DNA from: Aquincola tertiaricarbonis
GTDB lineage: Bacteria > Pseudomonadota > Gammaproteobacteria > Burkholderiales > Burkholderiaceae_C
Length of the DNA: 64,000 bases
Assembly (NCBI RefSeq): GCF_000969605.1
Contig: NZ_JZUE01000013.1
Location: forward strand, 62,001-126,000
Direction: 5' to 3'
Shown here: positions 14,112 through 23,318 of the stretch, piece after piece
How the letters are laid out: each line of letters starts with the position of its first letter
How positions within the stretch are numbered: the first letter of the stretch is position 1
Position numbers and translations under genes: made by a program
The notes under the pieces: generated by a model
The model's input: the letters and a program-made list of their open reading frames with translations, nothing else
The model's database searches: none
What the model was told of the DNA's origin: nothing

Positions 14112-15580
14112 CACTGTTCCTCGGCCCAGGCGTAGCCGTCGCGCGCCACCAGCGCGCTGGAAGCGGGCGGGCCCCAGCTGCCGGGGGCATAGGGGCGCGG
14201 GCCGCCATCGTCGCGGGCCCAGGCTTCCAGCACCGGCTCCACCCAGCGCCAGGCCTGCTCCTGCTCGTCGCTGCGCACGAAGAGGTTCAGCCGGCCGGCG
14301 ATGGCGTCCAGCAGCAGGCGCTCGTAGGCGCCCACGCGCTCGCTGGAAAACGCCTTGTCGAAGTCCAGGTCCAGGAACACCGGCGACAGCGATTCGGCCT
14401 GGCCGGCGCCCTTGGCGGCCATCAGGTGCAGCTCCAGGCCGTCTTCCGGCTGCAGCTTGATCACCAGCTTGTTGGCCACGTTGGCACCCGGGAAGATGGG
14501 ATGCGGCACCGGCCTGAAGTTGACGACAATCTGCGCATCGCGCGCGGCCAGCCGCTTGCCGGTGCGCAGGTAGAAGGGCACGCCGGCCCAGCGCCAGTTC
14601 TGGATCTCGGTGCGCAGCGCCACGAAGGTCTCGGTGCGGCTGCCGGCAGGCACCTTGTTCTCCTCCAGGTAGCCGGGCACGGGCTTGCCGCTGACGATGC
14701 CGCCGCGGTACTGGCCGCGCACCACGTCGCGCACCACGCTGTCGGGCGTGAAGGGCTTGAGCGAGCGCAGCACCTTCAGCTTCTCGTCGCGGATGGCGTC
14801 GGCGTCGTTGCTGGCGGGCGGCTCCATCGCCACCATGGTCAGCAGCTGCAGCGCATGGTTCTGCACCATGTCGCGCAGGGCGCCGGTCTGGTTGTAGAAC
14901 TCGCCGCGGGTGCCCACGCCGATCTCCTCGGCCAGCGTGATCTGGATGTTGGCGATGCTCTCGCGGCGCCACAGCGGCTCGAACAGCGCATTGCCGAAGC
15001 GCAGCGCCGACAGGTTCTGCACCGAGGGCTTGCCCAGGTAATGGTCGATGCGCAGCGCCTGCTGCTCGGTGAACGAAGCGGCCACCGCGCGGTTGATCTC
15101 CTGTGCGCTGGCCAGGTCGTGGCCCAGCGGTTTTTCCAGCACCACGCGCACGTTCGGGCCGTTGAGCTGGGCCGCGCCCAGTTGCGCGCAGATCTGCGTG
15201 AACAGGTGCGGGCTGGTGGCCAGGAACAGCACCACGGTGTCGGCCGGCGTGGTGCGGCCTTCCTCGGCGGTGGGCTGCTCGATCCAGCGCTTCAGGCCGG
15301 CGTAGTGCTCGGGCTGCGACAGGTCCATGCGCCGGTAGTGCAGCAGCTGGGCAAAGCGGTCGAACTCGGCATCGGTCGGGCGCTTGGCGCTTTCCACCTC
15401 GTTGAAGCGCTCGCGGATGAAGTCGCGGTAGGCGTCGTCGCTGCGCTCGTCGCGGGCCACGGCCAGGATGCGGCCGCCGGCCGGCAGCTTGCCATGGCGG
15501 AAGGCCTGGAACAGCGCAGGCATCAGCTTGCGCCAGGTGAGGTCGCCGGTACCGCCAAAGAGCACGAGATCGAAGGACAT
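14111..15580 (-). CDS. zwf: glucose-6-phosphate 1-dehydrogenase
   Basis: Oxidises glucose 6-phosphate to 6-phosphogluconolactone with NAD(P) (489 aa), feeding the Entner-Doudoroff and pentose phosphate routes. The N-terminal Rossmann motif is FGGTGDLTWRKLMPAL. The catalytic and substrate block RIDHYLGKPSVQN follows, and EKPLGHDLASAQEIN carries the conserved EKP. It is transcribed leftward from the region shared with the ABC transporter, with a HexR-like box 11 bases upstream of its start, and is followed without a gap by hexR. Confidence 0.98.
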   Translation of the reverse strand: MSFDLVLFGGTGDLTWRKLMPALFQAFRHGKLPAGGRILAVARDERSDDAYRDFIRERFNEVESAKRPTDAEFDRFAQLLHYRRMDLSQPEHYAGLKRWIEQPTAEEGRTTPADTVVLFLATSPHLFTQICAQLGAAQLNGPNVRVVLEKPLGHDLASAQEINRAVAASFTEQQALRIDHYLGKPSVQNLSALRFGNALFEPLWRRESIANIQITLAEEIGVGTRGEFYNQTGALRDMVQNHALQLLTMVAMEPPASNDADAIRDEKLKVLRSLKPFTPDSVVRDVVRGQYRGGIVSGKPVPGYLEENKVPAGSRTETFVALRTEIQNWRWAGVPFYLRTGKRLAARDAQIVVNFRPVPHPIFPGANVANKLVIKLQPEDGLELHLMAAKGAGQAESLSPVFLDLDFDKAFSSERVGAYERLLLDAIAGRLNLFVRSDEQEQAWRWVEPVLEAWARDDGGPRPYAPGSWGPPASSALVARDGYAWAEEQ

Positions 15581-15590
15581 GGCTCGCAGA

Positions 15591-15605
15591 TGTAATTAAG
15601 TTACG
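15591..15605. promoter_or_regulatory. predicted HexR operator
   Basis: TGTAATTAAGTTACG is a near-palindrome (arms TGTAA / TTACG) agreeing at 13 of 15 positions with the HexR consensus TGTAATTAAATTACA described for gammaproteobacteria. It lies 11 bases upstream of zwf and in the region shared with the divergent ABC transporter operon. HexR could therefore repress zwf-hexR and perhaps the transporter until KDPG accumulates. Confidence 0.7.
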
Positions 15606-15687
15606 GTGCGAACTATGACGCGGTTTCTTGGGGCGGTCAAATCCGCTGGGTCTGGCGGCGCATGGGGTTTGTACGGTGTGCCAAGCG

Positions 15688-15726
15688 GCAAAAACGCACG
15701 GTTTCATGGCTAGGATGCATTTTTGC
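15688..15726. promoter_or_regulatory. 10-base inverted repeat upstream of the ABC transporter
   Basis: gcaaaaacgc (15688-15697) and gcatttttgc (15717-15726) are inverted copies matching at nine of ten positions, with a 19-base spacer. The right arm ends 15 bases before the transporter ATG. The AT-rich arms stand out from the local composition. It may be an operator for a second regulator or an mRNA leader hairpin; no regulator is identified. Confidence 0.35.
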
Positions 15727-15741
15727 GTTTATGACATTGCG

Positions 15742-16782
15742 ATGAATCTCAGCCATAAGATCGCCCGTACCCTGCGCCGCACCGCCGGCTTGGCGCTGTT
15801 CGCCGCCACCGGCGCCTACGCCCAGCAAGGGCAGGTCAATGTCATCTGCTCAGTGCAGGCCGAGTGGTGCAACATGATCCAGACGGTGTTCACCAAGTCG
15901 ACCGGCATCAAGGTGAACATCGTGCAGAAGGGCTCCGGCGAGGCGCTTGCGCAGCTGATCGCCGAGCGGGCCAACCCCAAGACCGACATCTGGTTCGGCG
16001 GCACCGGCGACCCGCACCTGCAGGCAGCGGAGCAGGGCCTGACGCTGGAGTACAAGTCGGCCGCGCTGCCGCAGCTGTATCCCTGGGCGCAGCAGCAGGC
16101 CGAGCAATCGGGCTGGCGCACGGTGGGCGTCTACTCGGGGCCGCTGGGCTTCGGCTACAACACCGAGCTCATCGCCAAGAAGAAGCTGCCTGTGCCGCGC
16201 AGCTGGGCCGACCTGCTCAGGCCCGAGTACAAGGGCGAGATCCAGGTGGCCAACCCGGCGTCCAGCGGCACGGCCTACACCATGATCGCCACGCTGGTGC
16301 AGCTGATGGGCGAGGATCCGGCCTTCGACTACCTGAAGCAGCTGCACAGGAACATCGGCCAGTACACCCGCAGCGGCACCGGCCCCATCAAGGCCGCTGC
16401 GCGCGGCGAGACCACGGTGTCCATCAGCTTCGTGCATGACGCACCGGCCGAGAAGATGCAGGGCTTTCCGGTGGAGACGGTGACACCTTCGGAGGGCACC
16501 GGCGCCGAGATCGGGTCCATGTCCATCATCAAGGGCTCGCGCAACCTGGAGGCGGCCAAGAAGTTCTATGAATGGGCGCTCACGCCGCAGGCCCAGCAGT
16601 TCGGCGCGGCGGCCAAGCAGTTCCAGCTGCCTTCCAACAAGGCCACGCCGGTGGACCCGCGGGTGCCCGACTTCCAGAAGATCAAGCTCATCAAGTACGA
16701 CTACAAGAAGTACGGCGCCAGCGCCGAACGTCGGCGGCTGATCGCGCGCTGGGAGAAGGACGTCAACTCGCTGCCGCGCTGA
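15742..16782 (+). CDS. ABC transporter periplasmic binding protein, AfuA-like, probably for sugar phosphates
   Basis: Type-2 periplasmic binding protein (346 aa) of the family usually annotated as iron(III) binding. A signal peptide ends near GAYAQQ (after residue 27). The clustered tyrosines typical of ferric-binding FbpA are not evident. Instead the lobe interface carries His232-Asp233 (SFVHDAP) and Glu256 (GTGAEIG). The His-Asp pair and a Glu 23 residues later match, from memory, the sugar-phosphate ligands reported for Actinobacillus AfuA. Neighbours zwf, hexR, tal and pgi all act on or respond to sugar phosphates. The permease gene starts ten bases downstream. Family is secure; substrate is inferred. 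Confidence 0.8.
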   Translation: MNLSHKIARTLRRTAGLALFAATGAYAQQGQVNVICSVQAEWCNMIQTVFTKSTGIKVNIVQKGSGEALAQLIAERANPKTDIWFGGTGDPHLQAAEQGLTLEYKSAALPQLYPWAQQQAEQSGWRTVGVYSGPLGFGYNTELIAKKKLPVPRSWADLLRPEYKGEIQVANPASSGTAYTMIATLVQLMGEDPAFDYLKQLHRNIGQYTRSGTGPIKAAARGETTVSISFVHDAPAEKMQGFPVETVTPSEGTGAEIGSMSIIKGSRNLEAAKKFYEWALTPQAQQFGAAAKQFQLPSNKATPVDPRVPDFQKIKLIKYDYKKYGASAERRRLIARWEKDVNSLPR

Positions 16783-16792
16783 CCGCCCGGTG

Positions 16793-18982
16793 ATGAGCAA
16801 GCTCCAAGCCGCGCGCACCGGGCGCGTGTTGGCGCTGTGGTGCGCGCTGGGTGTGGCCGCCTTCGTGCTGCTGCCCTGGTACCTGCCGCAGAACCTCTCC
16901 TTGCTGCAGTCGATCGGCGGTATGTTCGGCGGTACAGACACCGCCAGCGGCGCGGTGCACGCGCTGCGGCATGGCCGGCCCTGGCTGCTCATCGGCGCCT
17001 TTGGCCTGTTGATGGCGGCGGTTTCGCTCGTGCTGCCCGCCGGCCGCGCGCAGGGCCGAGGGCTGGTGCTGGGCGCTGCGCTGGGCTTGGCGGGCCTGCT
17101 GGCCAGCGGCTTCGCCATCGGCGCCACCGGCTGGGCCTTCGAGGCCTTGAACACCCGCTTCGGCGAGCTGCCGCAGGGCCAGTACGGCATCGGCCTGGGC
17201 GGCGCACTGGTGCTGCTGAGCCTGCTGGTGCTGCTGGGCGCGGGCCTGGCGCGCATGGGCGCCTTCCGCGGCGACGTGTTCGTGGCCGCGGCCGTGGTGT
17301 TCTGCGGTGCGTTGCTGGCGCTGTTCGTGGCACTGCCGGTGCTGCGCGCGCTGTCGGGCGCGGCGTTCACCGAGGATGGCGAGCTGTCCGCGCAGGCCAT
17401 CGTCGAGCGCATCGGCAACGAGCGCGTGTGGGGCCTGGGCTGCCTGGCTGGCGGCGGGCGCTGCGGCGTCGCCTGGAACACGCTGTGGCTGGCGCTGCTC
17501 ACGGCCGCGGGCACCACGGTGATGGGCACCGCCATCGCGCTGCTGTCCGAGCGTGGCGCGCGCCGGCTGGGCAAGCCGCTGAACGTGCTGGCCTTGCTGC
17601 CCATCATCACGCCGCCCTTCGTGGTGGGCCTGGGGCTGATCCTGCTGTTCGGCCGCGCGGGGCTGGCCAACCAGTTCATGGAATGGGCCTTCGGCATCGA
17701 GCCCACGCGCTGGTTCTACGGCGTGTTCGGCATCTGGCTGGCGCAGATGTTCGCCTTCACGCCCATCGCCTTCATGATCATGCGCGGCGTGGTGCAGGGC
17801 ATCGCGCCCTCGCTCGAAGAAGCCGCGCAGACCCTGCGCGCCAGCCGCACCCGCACCTTCATGACGGTGACGCTGCCGCTGCTCAAGCCCGGGCTGGCCA
17901 ATGCCTTCCTGGTGGGCTTCATCGAGAGCATCGCGGACTTCGGCAACCCCATCATCGTGGGCGGGCAGTACGCGGTGCTGTCCACCGAGATCTTCTTCGC
18001 CATCGTGGGCGCGCAGTACGACCAGGGCCGCGCCGCCTCGCTGGCGCTGATCCTCACCGTGTTTGCCTTGGCGGTGTTCGTGCTGCAGCGCAAGGTGCTG
18101 GGCACGGCCAGCTACACCACCGTGTCGGGCAAGGGCGACGCAGGCCTGCCCATGCCGCTGCCCACGCCGGTGCGCCGCAGCGTGATGGCGCTGGCGCTGC
18201 CCTGGCTCGCCTTCACCGTGGTGGTGTACCTGTTCGCCTTCGCCGGGGGCTTCGTGCAGACCTGGGGGCGCGACTACACGCCCACGCTGGCGCACTTCCG
18301 CACCGCCTTCGACCTCCAATGGGGCGAGCACGGCCTGGTGTGGGCCGGCAGCGCCTGGAACTCGCTGTTCACCACGCTGAAGCTGGCTGGCGTGGCCGCG
18401 CCGGTGTGTGCCTTCATCGGGTTGCTGATCGCCTGGCTGCTGGCGCGCACGCAGTTCCGCGGGCAGGGCGCGTTCGAGTTCGGCGCGCTGCTGGCCTTCG
18501 CGATCCCCGGCACGGTGCTGGGCGTGAGCTACGTGCTGGCCTTCAACGTGCCGCCTTTCGAGCTGACGGGCACCGGCCTGGTCATCGTGCTGTGCTTCGT
18601 GTTCCGCAACCTGCCGGTGGGCGTGCGGGCGGGCACGGCGGCCTTCAAGCAGCTCGATCCCTCGCTGGACGAAGCCTCGGCCGTGCTGCGCGCCGGCACC
18701 TTCACCACGCTGCGCCGGGTGGTGCTGCCGCTGCTCAAGCCCGCGCTGGTGGCGGCGCTGGTCTATAGCTTCGTGCGCTCGATGACCACGGTGTCGGCCG
18801 TGATCTTCCTGGTGACGGCCGAGAACGAGCTGGCCACCACCTACATCATCGGCCGCGTCGGCAACGGCGACTACGGCGTGGCGCTGGCCTACTGCACCGT
18901 GCTCATCGTGCTGATGTCGCTGGCCACCGCATTGATCCAGGCGCTGGTCGGCGAGCGCAAGCTCGGCCGCCGCGCCGCCTGA
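16793..18982 (+). CDS. ABC transporter permease, fused two-domain (AfuB/FbpB-like)
   Basis: Inner-membrane permease (729 aa from the ATG at 16793; a GTG three bases earlier is also possible). It is a tandem fusion of two binding-protein-dependent permease domains. Each half has several hydrophobic spans and a cytoplasmic EAA-type loop that contacts the ATPase: EEAAQTLRASRTRTF...TLPLLKPG in the first and DEASAVLRAGTFTTL...VLPLLKPA in the second. The extra hydrophobic N-terminal region (about 1-190) is long for the family. The layout binding protein, fused permease, ATPase matches afuABC and fbpABC operons. Confidence 0.92.
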   Translation: MSKLQAARTGRVLALWCALGVAAFVLLPWYLPQNLSLLQSIGGMFGGTDTASGAVHALRHGRPWLLIGAFGLLMAAVSLVLPAGRAQGRGLVLGAALGLAGLLASGFAIGATGWAFEALNTRFGELPQGQYGIGLGGALVLLSLLVLLGAGLARMGAFRGDVFVAAAVVFCGALLALFVALPVLRALSGAAFTEDGELSAQAIVERIGNERVWGLGCLAGGGRCGVAWNTLWLALLTAAGTTVMGTAIALLSERGARRLGKPLNVLALLPIITPPFVVGLGLILLFGRAGLANQFMEWAFGIEPTRWFYGVFGIWLAQMFAFTPIAFMIMRGVVQGIAPSLEEAAQTLRASRTRTFMTVTLPLLKPGLANAFLVGFIESIADFGNPIIVGGQYAVLSTEIFFAIVGAQYDQGRAASLALILTVFALAVFVLQRKVLGTASYTTVSGKGDAGLPMPLPTPVRRSVMALALPWLAFTVVVYLFAFAGGFVQTWGRDYTPTLAHFRTAFDLQWGEHGLVWAGSAWNSLFTTLKLAGVAAPVCAFIGLLIAWLLARTQFRGQGAFEFGALLAFAIPGTVLGVSYVLAFNVPPFELTGTGLVIVLCFVFRNLPVGVRAGTAAFKQLDPSLDEASAVLRAGTFTTLRRVVLPLLKPALVAALVYSFVRSMTTVSAVIFLVTAENELATTYIIGRVGNGDYGVALAYCTVLIVLMSLATALIQALVGERKLGRRAA

Positions 18983-18994
18983 AAGAGCACTGCT

Positions 18995-20050
18995 ATGAAC
19001 GGCATCGAATTCCGCAACGTCAGCAAGCGCTATGGCGCGCCCGGCACGCCGCTGGTGGTGCAGGGCATCAGCTTCACGGTGCCCAAGGGCACGCTGACCA
19101 CCATCCTCGGGCCCTCGGGCTGCGGAAAGACCACCACGCTGCGCATGATCGCCGGGCTGGAGACGCCGACCGGCGGGCAGATCCTGATCGACGGCCAGGA
19201 CGTGACCACGCTGGGCCCGGCCGAGCGCAACGTGAGCATGGTGTTCCAGAGCTATGCGCTGTTTCCGCACATGAGCGTGATCGAGAACGTCGGCTACGGC
19301 CTGAGCGTGAGCGGCGTGCCGCGCACCGAGCAGCTGCAGCGCGCACGCATCGCGCTGCAGACGGTGGGCCTGACCGGTTATGACGACCGGCTGCCCAGCG
19401 CGCTGTCGGGTGGCCAGCAGCAGCGGGTGGCGCTGGCGCGTGCGCTGGTGCTGGAGCCGGCGGTGCTGCTGTTCGACGAGCCGCTGTCCAACCTCGATGC
19501 ACGGCTTCGCCGCTCGATGCGCGAGGAGATCCGCAGCCTGCAGCAGCGGCTGAAGCTCACCGTGGCCTACGTGACGCACGACCAGGCCGAGGCGCTGGCG
19601 GTGAGCGACCAGATCATCGTGATGGACGGCGGGGTGGTGGCGCAGGCCGGCACGCCGCAAGCGCTGTACGAGCTGCCGGCCACCGAGTTCGTGGCCGGCT
19701 TCATGGGCGAGGCGATGCTGTTCCCGGCCACTGCCGCGCTGGACGGCACGGTGGCGCTGGGGCCGCTGCGCTTTGCATCGCGCCACCCGGTGGCGGCCGG
19801 CGCGGTGCAGGTGGCGGTGCGGCCCGAGGCCTGGGCGCTGGGCGACCTGCCCGGCGAGCCGGGCCACACGCTGGCCGGCACGGTGAGCAAGAGCGCCTAC
19901 CTCGGCAGCGTGCTGGAGGTGACGCTGGCCACCGAGCTGGGCGACATCTTCGTGGTGACGCCGCAGGTGGAGCGCGGCTGGCGCCCCGGCGAGGCGGCCT
20001 GGCTGCGGCTGCAGGGCCATGGCGTGTCGGTGGTGGCCGCGGGCACGTAA
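18995..20050 (+). CDS. ABC transporter ATP-binding protein (AfuC/FbpC-like)
   Basis: ATPase of the same transporter (351 aa). Walker A is GPSGCGKTT (about residues 40-48), signature LSGGQQQRVALARAL and Walker B VLLFDEPLSNLD, followed by the H-loop YVTHDQAEAL. About 110 C-terminal residues form a TOBE-like regulatory domain (VAVRPEAWALGD). It begins 12 bases after the permease stop. The same architecture serves iron, polyamine and sugar-phosphate importers, so it does not settle the substrate. Confidence 0.93.
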   Translation: MNGIEFRNVSKRYGAPGTPLVVQGISFTVPKGTLTTILGPSGCGKTTTLRMIAGLETPTGGQILIDGQDVTTLGPAERNVSMVFQSYALFPHMSVIENVGYGLSVSGVPRTEQLQRARIALQTVGLTGYDDRLPSALSGGQQQRVALARALVLEPAVLLFDEPLSNLDARLRRSMREEIRSLQQRLKLTVAYVTHDQAEALAVSDQIIVMDGGVVAQAGTPQALYELPATEFVAGFMGEAMLFPATAALDGTVALGPLRFASRHPVAAGAVQVAVRPEAWALGDLPGEPGHTLAGTVSKSAYLGSVLEVTLATELGDIFVVTPQVERGWRPGEAAWLRLQGHGVSVVAAGT

Positions 20051-20128
20051 CACGCTTGACGCAGGGTGCGGCCACAGTCGGGTTTTAATGACGCCAAGGC
20101 GCCGCTGGCGCGCCAGGAGCGAATCACC

Positions 20129-21082
20129 ATGAACCAGCTCGATCAACTCAAGCAATTCACCACCGTCGTCGCCGACACCGGCAACTTCAAGCAGCTCGCG
20201 CAGTTCACCCCGCGCGACGCCACCACCAATCCGTCGCTGATCCTCAAGGCCGTGCAGCATGCGGACTATGCGCCGCTGCTGCAGGAAGCCGTGGCCGCGC
20301 ACCGCGCCGAGCCGCTGGCCGACATCGTGGATGAAGTGCTGGTGCGCTTCGGCCAGGAGATCCTGAAGGTGGTGCCCGGCCGCGTCAGCACCGAGGTGGA
20401 CGCGCGCCTGAGCTTCGACATGGCCTGCACCATCGCCCGCGGCCGCCGCCTCATCCAGCTGTACGAGCGTGCCGGCATCGGCCGCGACCGCGTGCTGATC
20501 AAGGTGGCCGCCACCTGGGAGGGCATCCAGGCGGCCAAGGCGCTGGAGCACGAAGGCATCCACTGCAACCTGACGCTGCTGTTCTCCTTCTGCCAGGCCG
20601 TGGCCTGCGGCGAAGCCGGCATCACGCTGATCTCGCCCTTCGTCGGCCGCATCTACGACTGGTACAAGAAGCAGGCCGGCACCGGCTGGGACGAAGCCGC
20701 GATGGCCGGCGCCAACGACCCGGGCGTGCAGTCGGTGAGCCAGATCTACACCTACTACAAGCACTTCGGCATCGAGACCGAAGTGATGGGCGCCAGCTTC
20801 CGCAACGTGGGCCAGATCACCGCGCTGGCCGGCTGCGACCTGCTCACCATCAGCCCAGAATTGCTCGCCCAGCTGCAGGCGGGTGATGCGCCCGTGGCCC
20901 GCCGGCTCGATGCCGCCGCGGCCCAGGCGGCCAGCATCCATGCAGTGACGTACAACGAACCCGAATTCCGCTACGCACTGAACGAGGACGCGATGGCCAC
21001 CGAAAAACTCGCCGAAGGCATCCGCGGCTTTGCCGCCGACGCCATCAAGCTGGACAAGCTGATCGAGGAGCTGCGCAAATGA
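20129..21082 (+). CDS. tal: transaldolase
   Basis: Non-oxidative pentose phosphate enzyme (317 aa) transferring a dihydroxyacetone unit between sedoheptulose 7-phosphate and glyceraldehyde 3-phosphate. The family start block is [16 protein letters not shown], the Schiff-base lysine lies in [13 protein letters not shown], and the phosphate site is near [20 protein letters not shown]. The ATG at 20129 is preceded by AGGAG (20115-20119). Its stop overlaps the pgi start (ATGA). It follows the transporter by 78 bases and may share its message. Confidence 0.97.
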   Translation: MNQLDQLKQFTTVVADTGNFKQLAQFTPRDATTNPSLILKAVQHADYAPLLQEAVAAHRAEPLADIVDEVLVRFGQEILKVVPGRVSTEVDARLSFDMACTIARGRRLIQLYERAGIGRDRVLIKVAATWEGIQAAKALEHEGIHCNLTLLFSFCQAVACGEAGITLISPFVGRIYDWYKKQAGTGWDEAAMAGANDPGVQSVSQIYTYYKHFGIETEVMGASFRNVGQITALAGCDLLTISPELLAQLQAGDAPVARRLDAAAAQAASIHAVTYNEPEFRYALNEDAMATEKLAEGIRGFAADAIKLDKLIEELRK

Positions 21083-22680
21083 GCACGGCCCCCCGCTGCG
21101 ACCGCACCGTGGCCTGGGGTGCGCTGAAGGGCCACTTCGAGGCCCATGGCCGCGACCTGGATCTGCGCGAGGCCTTCGCCCGCGACCCGGGCCGCTTCGC
21201 CAGCTTCGCGGTGCAGGCGCCGCAGGTATTCGCCGACCTGTCGAAGAACCGCTGGGACCTGGCCACCCGCCAGCTGCTGCTCGACCTGGCGCGCGAATGC
21301 GGCCTGGAAGCCCGCCGCGACGCGATGCTGGCCGGCGAGCCGATCAACACCACCGAAGGCCGCGCCGTGCTGCACACCGCGCTGCGTGCACCGGCCGGCC
21401 AGGGCCCCTTCAGCACCGAGGTGCACGAGGTGCTGAACCGCATGCTGGCCTATGCCGAGACGGTGCGCGACACCGCGGCCAGCGGCATCCGCCATGTGGT
21501 GAACATCGGCATCGGCGGCAGCGACCTGGGGCCGCAGATGGTGGTGCCGGCGCTGGACGCCTTCGTGCACCCGGCCATCACCATGCATTTCGTGAGCAAC
21601 GTGGACGGCCACGACATCACGCCGGTGCTGCGCGGGCTGAAGCCGGCCGAGACGCTGTTCATCATCGCCTCCAAGACCTTCACCACGCAGGAGACGATGG
21701 CCAATGCGCAGGTGGCGCGCGACTGGTTCGTGGCCAACGGCGGCACCGACGTCGACAAGCACTTCGTGGCCACCACCACCAACATCGAGGCCGCGGCCAA
21801 GTTCGGCATCGGCACTACCTTCGGCTTCTGGGACTGGGTGGGCGGGCGCTATTCGCTGTGGAGCGCCATCGGCCTGCCCATCGCCATCGCCATCGGCTCG
21901 GAGCATTTCCGCGCGCTGCTGGCCGGCGCGCATGCAATGGACCGTCACTTCGCCACCGCGCCGCTGAACGAGAACCTGCCCGCCCTGCTGGGCCTGCTGG
22001 ACGTCTGGTACCGCAACTTCCACGGCTTTTCCAGCCGCAGCGTGGCGCCTTACCACCAGGGCCTGAAGCGCCTGCCCGCCTACCTGCAGCAGCTGGAGAT
22101 GGAAAGCAACGGCAAGCAGGTGGACCTGGCCGGCGAGCCGCTGCCCTTCGGCACCAGCCCGGTGGTATGGGGCGAGCCCGGCACCAACGGCCAGCATGCC
22201 TACTTCCAGATGCTGCACCAGGGCACCGACGTGATCCCGGTGGAATTCATCGCGGTGAAGACGCCCACCCATGCCCATGCCGACCTGCACCGCAAGCTGC
22301 TGGCCAACTGCCTGGCGCAAAGCCAGGCGCTGATGCTGGGCAAGACCACCGACGCCGCCCTGGGGGAGAAGGCGCCCACCGCCTCGGCGGAGCTGGACGC
22401 GGAAACGGTGGCCCGCCACCGCACCTTCCCCGGCAACCGGCCCAGCATCACGCTGGTGTTGGACCGGCTGACACCTGAATCGCTGGGTGCGCTGATCGCG
22501 CTGTACGAGCACCGGGTGTTCACCAGCGGCGTGGTGTGGGGCATCAACAGCTTCGACCAATGGGGCGTGGAACTGGGCAAGGCCTTGTGCAACGACCTGC
22601 TGCCTCGCCTGTCCAGTGGCGAGACGCAAGGGCTTGATGGCTCCACCGCCGGCTTGCTGAAGAGGCTTACCGCGGCATGA
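21079..22680 (+). CDS. pgi: glucose-6-phosphate isomerase
   Basis: Interconverts glucose 6-phosphate and fructose 6-phosphate (533 aa). The signature regions are [46 protein letters not shown] (catalytic Glu and His region) and, near the C-terminus, [14 protein letters not shown]. Translation is coupled to tal through ATGA, and its own stop overlaps the next gene in the same way. With zwf and tal nearby, this locus gathers enzymes handling hexose and heptulose phosphates. Confidence 0.98.
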   Translation: MSTAPRCDRTVAWGALKGHFEAHGRDLDLREAFARDPGRFASFAVQAPQVFADLSKNRWDLATRQLLLDLARECGLEARRDAMLAGEPINTTEGRAVLHTALRAPAGQGPFSTEVHEVLNRMLAYAETVRDTAASGIRHVVNIGIGGSDLGPQMVVPALDAFVHPAITMHFVSNVDGHDITPVLRGLKPAETLFIIASKTFTTQETMANAQVARDWFVANGGTDVDKHFVATTTNIEAAAKFGIGTTFGFWDWVGGRYSLWSAIGLPIAIAIGSEHFRALLAGAHAMDRHFATAPLNENLPALLGLLDVWYRNFHGFSSRSVAPYHQGLKRLPAYLQQLEMESNGKQVDLAGEPLPFGTSPVVWGEPGTNGQHAYFQMLHQGTDVIPVEFIAVKTPTHAHADLHRKLLANCLAQSQALMLGKTTDAALGEKAPTASAELDAETVARHRTFPGNRPSITLVLDRLTPESLGALIALYEHRVFTSGVVWGINSFDQWGVELGKALCNDLLPRLSSGETQGLDGSTAGLLKRLTAA

Positions 22681-23318
22681 GCGAAGCGCGATCCACGATC
22701 GACACGGTGGTGTGGGACTTCGGGGCGGTGCTGTTCCGCTGGCGGCCGCGGGTGCTGCTGGCGGCCAGCCTGCCCAGCCGCGTGAAGGACGACATCAGCG
22801 CCGCGCACTGGCATGAGCAGTTCTTCCAGAGCTTCGGCGGCGACTGGGCCGAGTTCGACCGCGGCACGGTGGAAGTGCCCGAGCTGGCCCGCCGCATCGC
22901 CCGGCGCACCGGCCTGAGCGAGGCCGAGGCGCTGGCCGTGATCGACGCCGTGCCGCACGAGCTGCAGCCGCTGCCGGACACCGTGGCGCTGCTGCACGGC
23001 CTGCATGAGCGCGGCCTGAGGCAGTTCTACCTGTCCAACATGCCGGCGCCCTATGCGGACCACCTGGAGCGCGAGTACGCCTTCGTGCGCGACTTCCAGG
23101 ATGGGCTGTTCAGTGGCCGGGTGCAGCTGATCAAGCCCGACGCCGCGATCTTCGCGCTGGCCGAATCCACCTTCGGGCTGGTGCCTGAGCGCACGGTGTT
23201 CATCGACGACCATCCGAAGAACGTCGAAGCCGCCCGTGCGCGTGGCTGGCAGGCCGTGCTGGCCACCAATGGCCCGGCCATCCGCCAGGGCCTGGTGGAG
23301 CTGGGCCTGGTGGCGTAG
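22677..23318 (+). CDS. HAD family phosphatase, YihX-like
   Basis: Haloacid-dehalogenase-type hydrolase (213 aa). Motif I is VWDFGAVL: Asp14 is the nucleophile, but the usual second Asp is Gly16, as in the D-x-G subgroup that includes the glucose-1-phosphatase YihX. Motif II is YLSNM, motif III Lys is in LIKPDAA and motif IV is VFIDDHPKNV. The ATG overlaps the pgi stop, so it is translated with tal-pgi and a sugar phosphate substrate is a reasonable inference. Its stop directly abuts the stop of the convergent next gene. Confidence 0.9.
   Translation: MSEARSTIDTVVWDFGAVLFRWRPRVLLAASLPSRVKDDISAAHWHEQFFQSFGGDWAEFDRGTVEVPELARRIARRTGLSEAEALAVIDAVPHELQPLPDTVALLHGLHERGLRQFYLSNMPAPYADHLEREYAFVRDFQDGLFSGRVQLIKPDAAIFALAESTFGLVPERTVFIDDHPKNVEAARARGWQAVLATNGPAIRQGLVELGLVA

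Noticed and set aside
15742-20050. Annotation as a ferric iron transporter FbpABC
   Set aside because: No clear iron-binding tyrosine pair in the binding protein, and no iron-related neighbours or Fur-like box; context favours sugar phosphates.
20056-20089. TTGACG and TTTAAT before tal as a promoter
   Set aside because: The hexamers are 22 bases apart, too far for a sigma-70 promoter; tal may instead be read from the transporter promoter.
16763-20941. Minus-strand frame of about 1390 codons opposite the ABC transporter and tal
   Set aside because: Low-complexity His/Gln/Arg-rich translation spanning several confirmed plus-strand genes; no motif.
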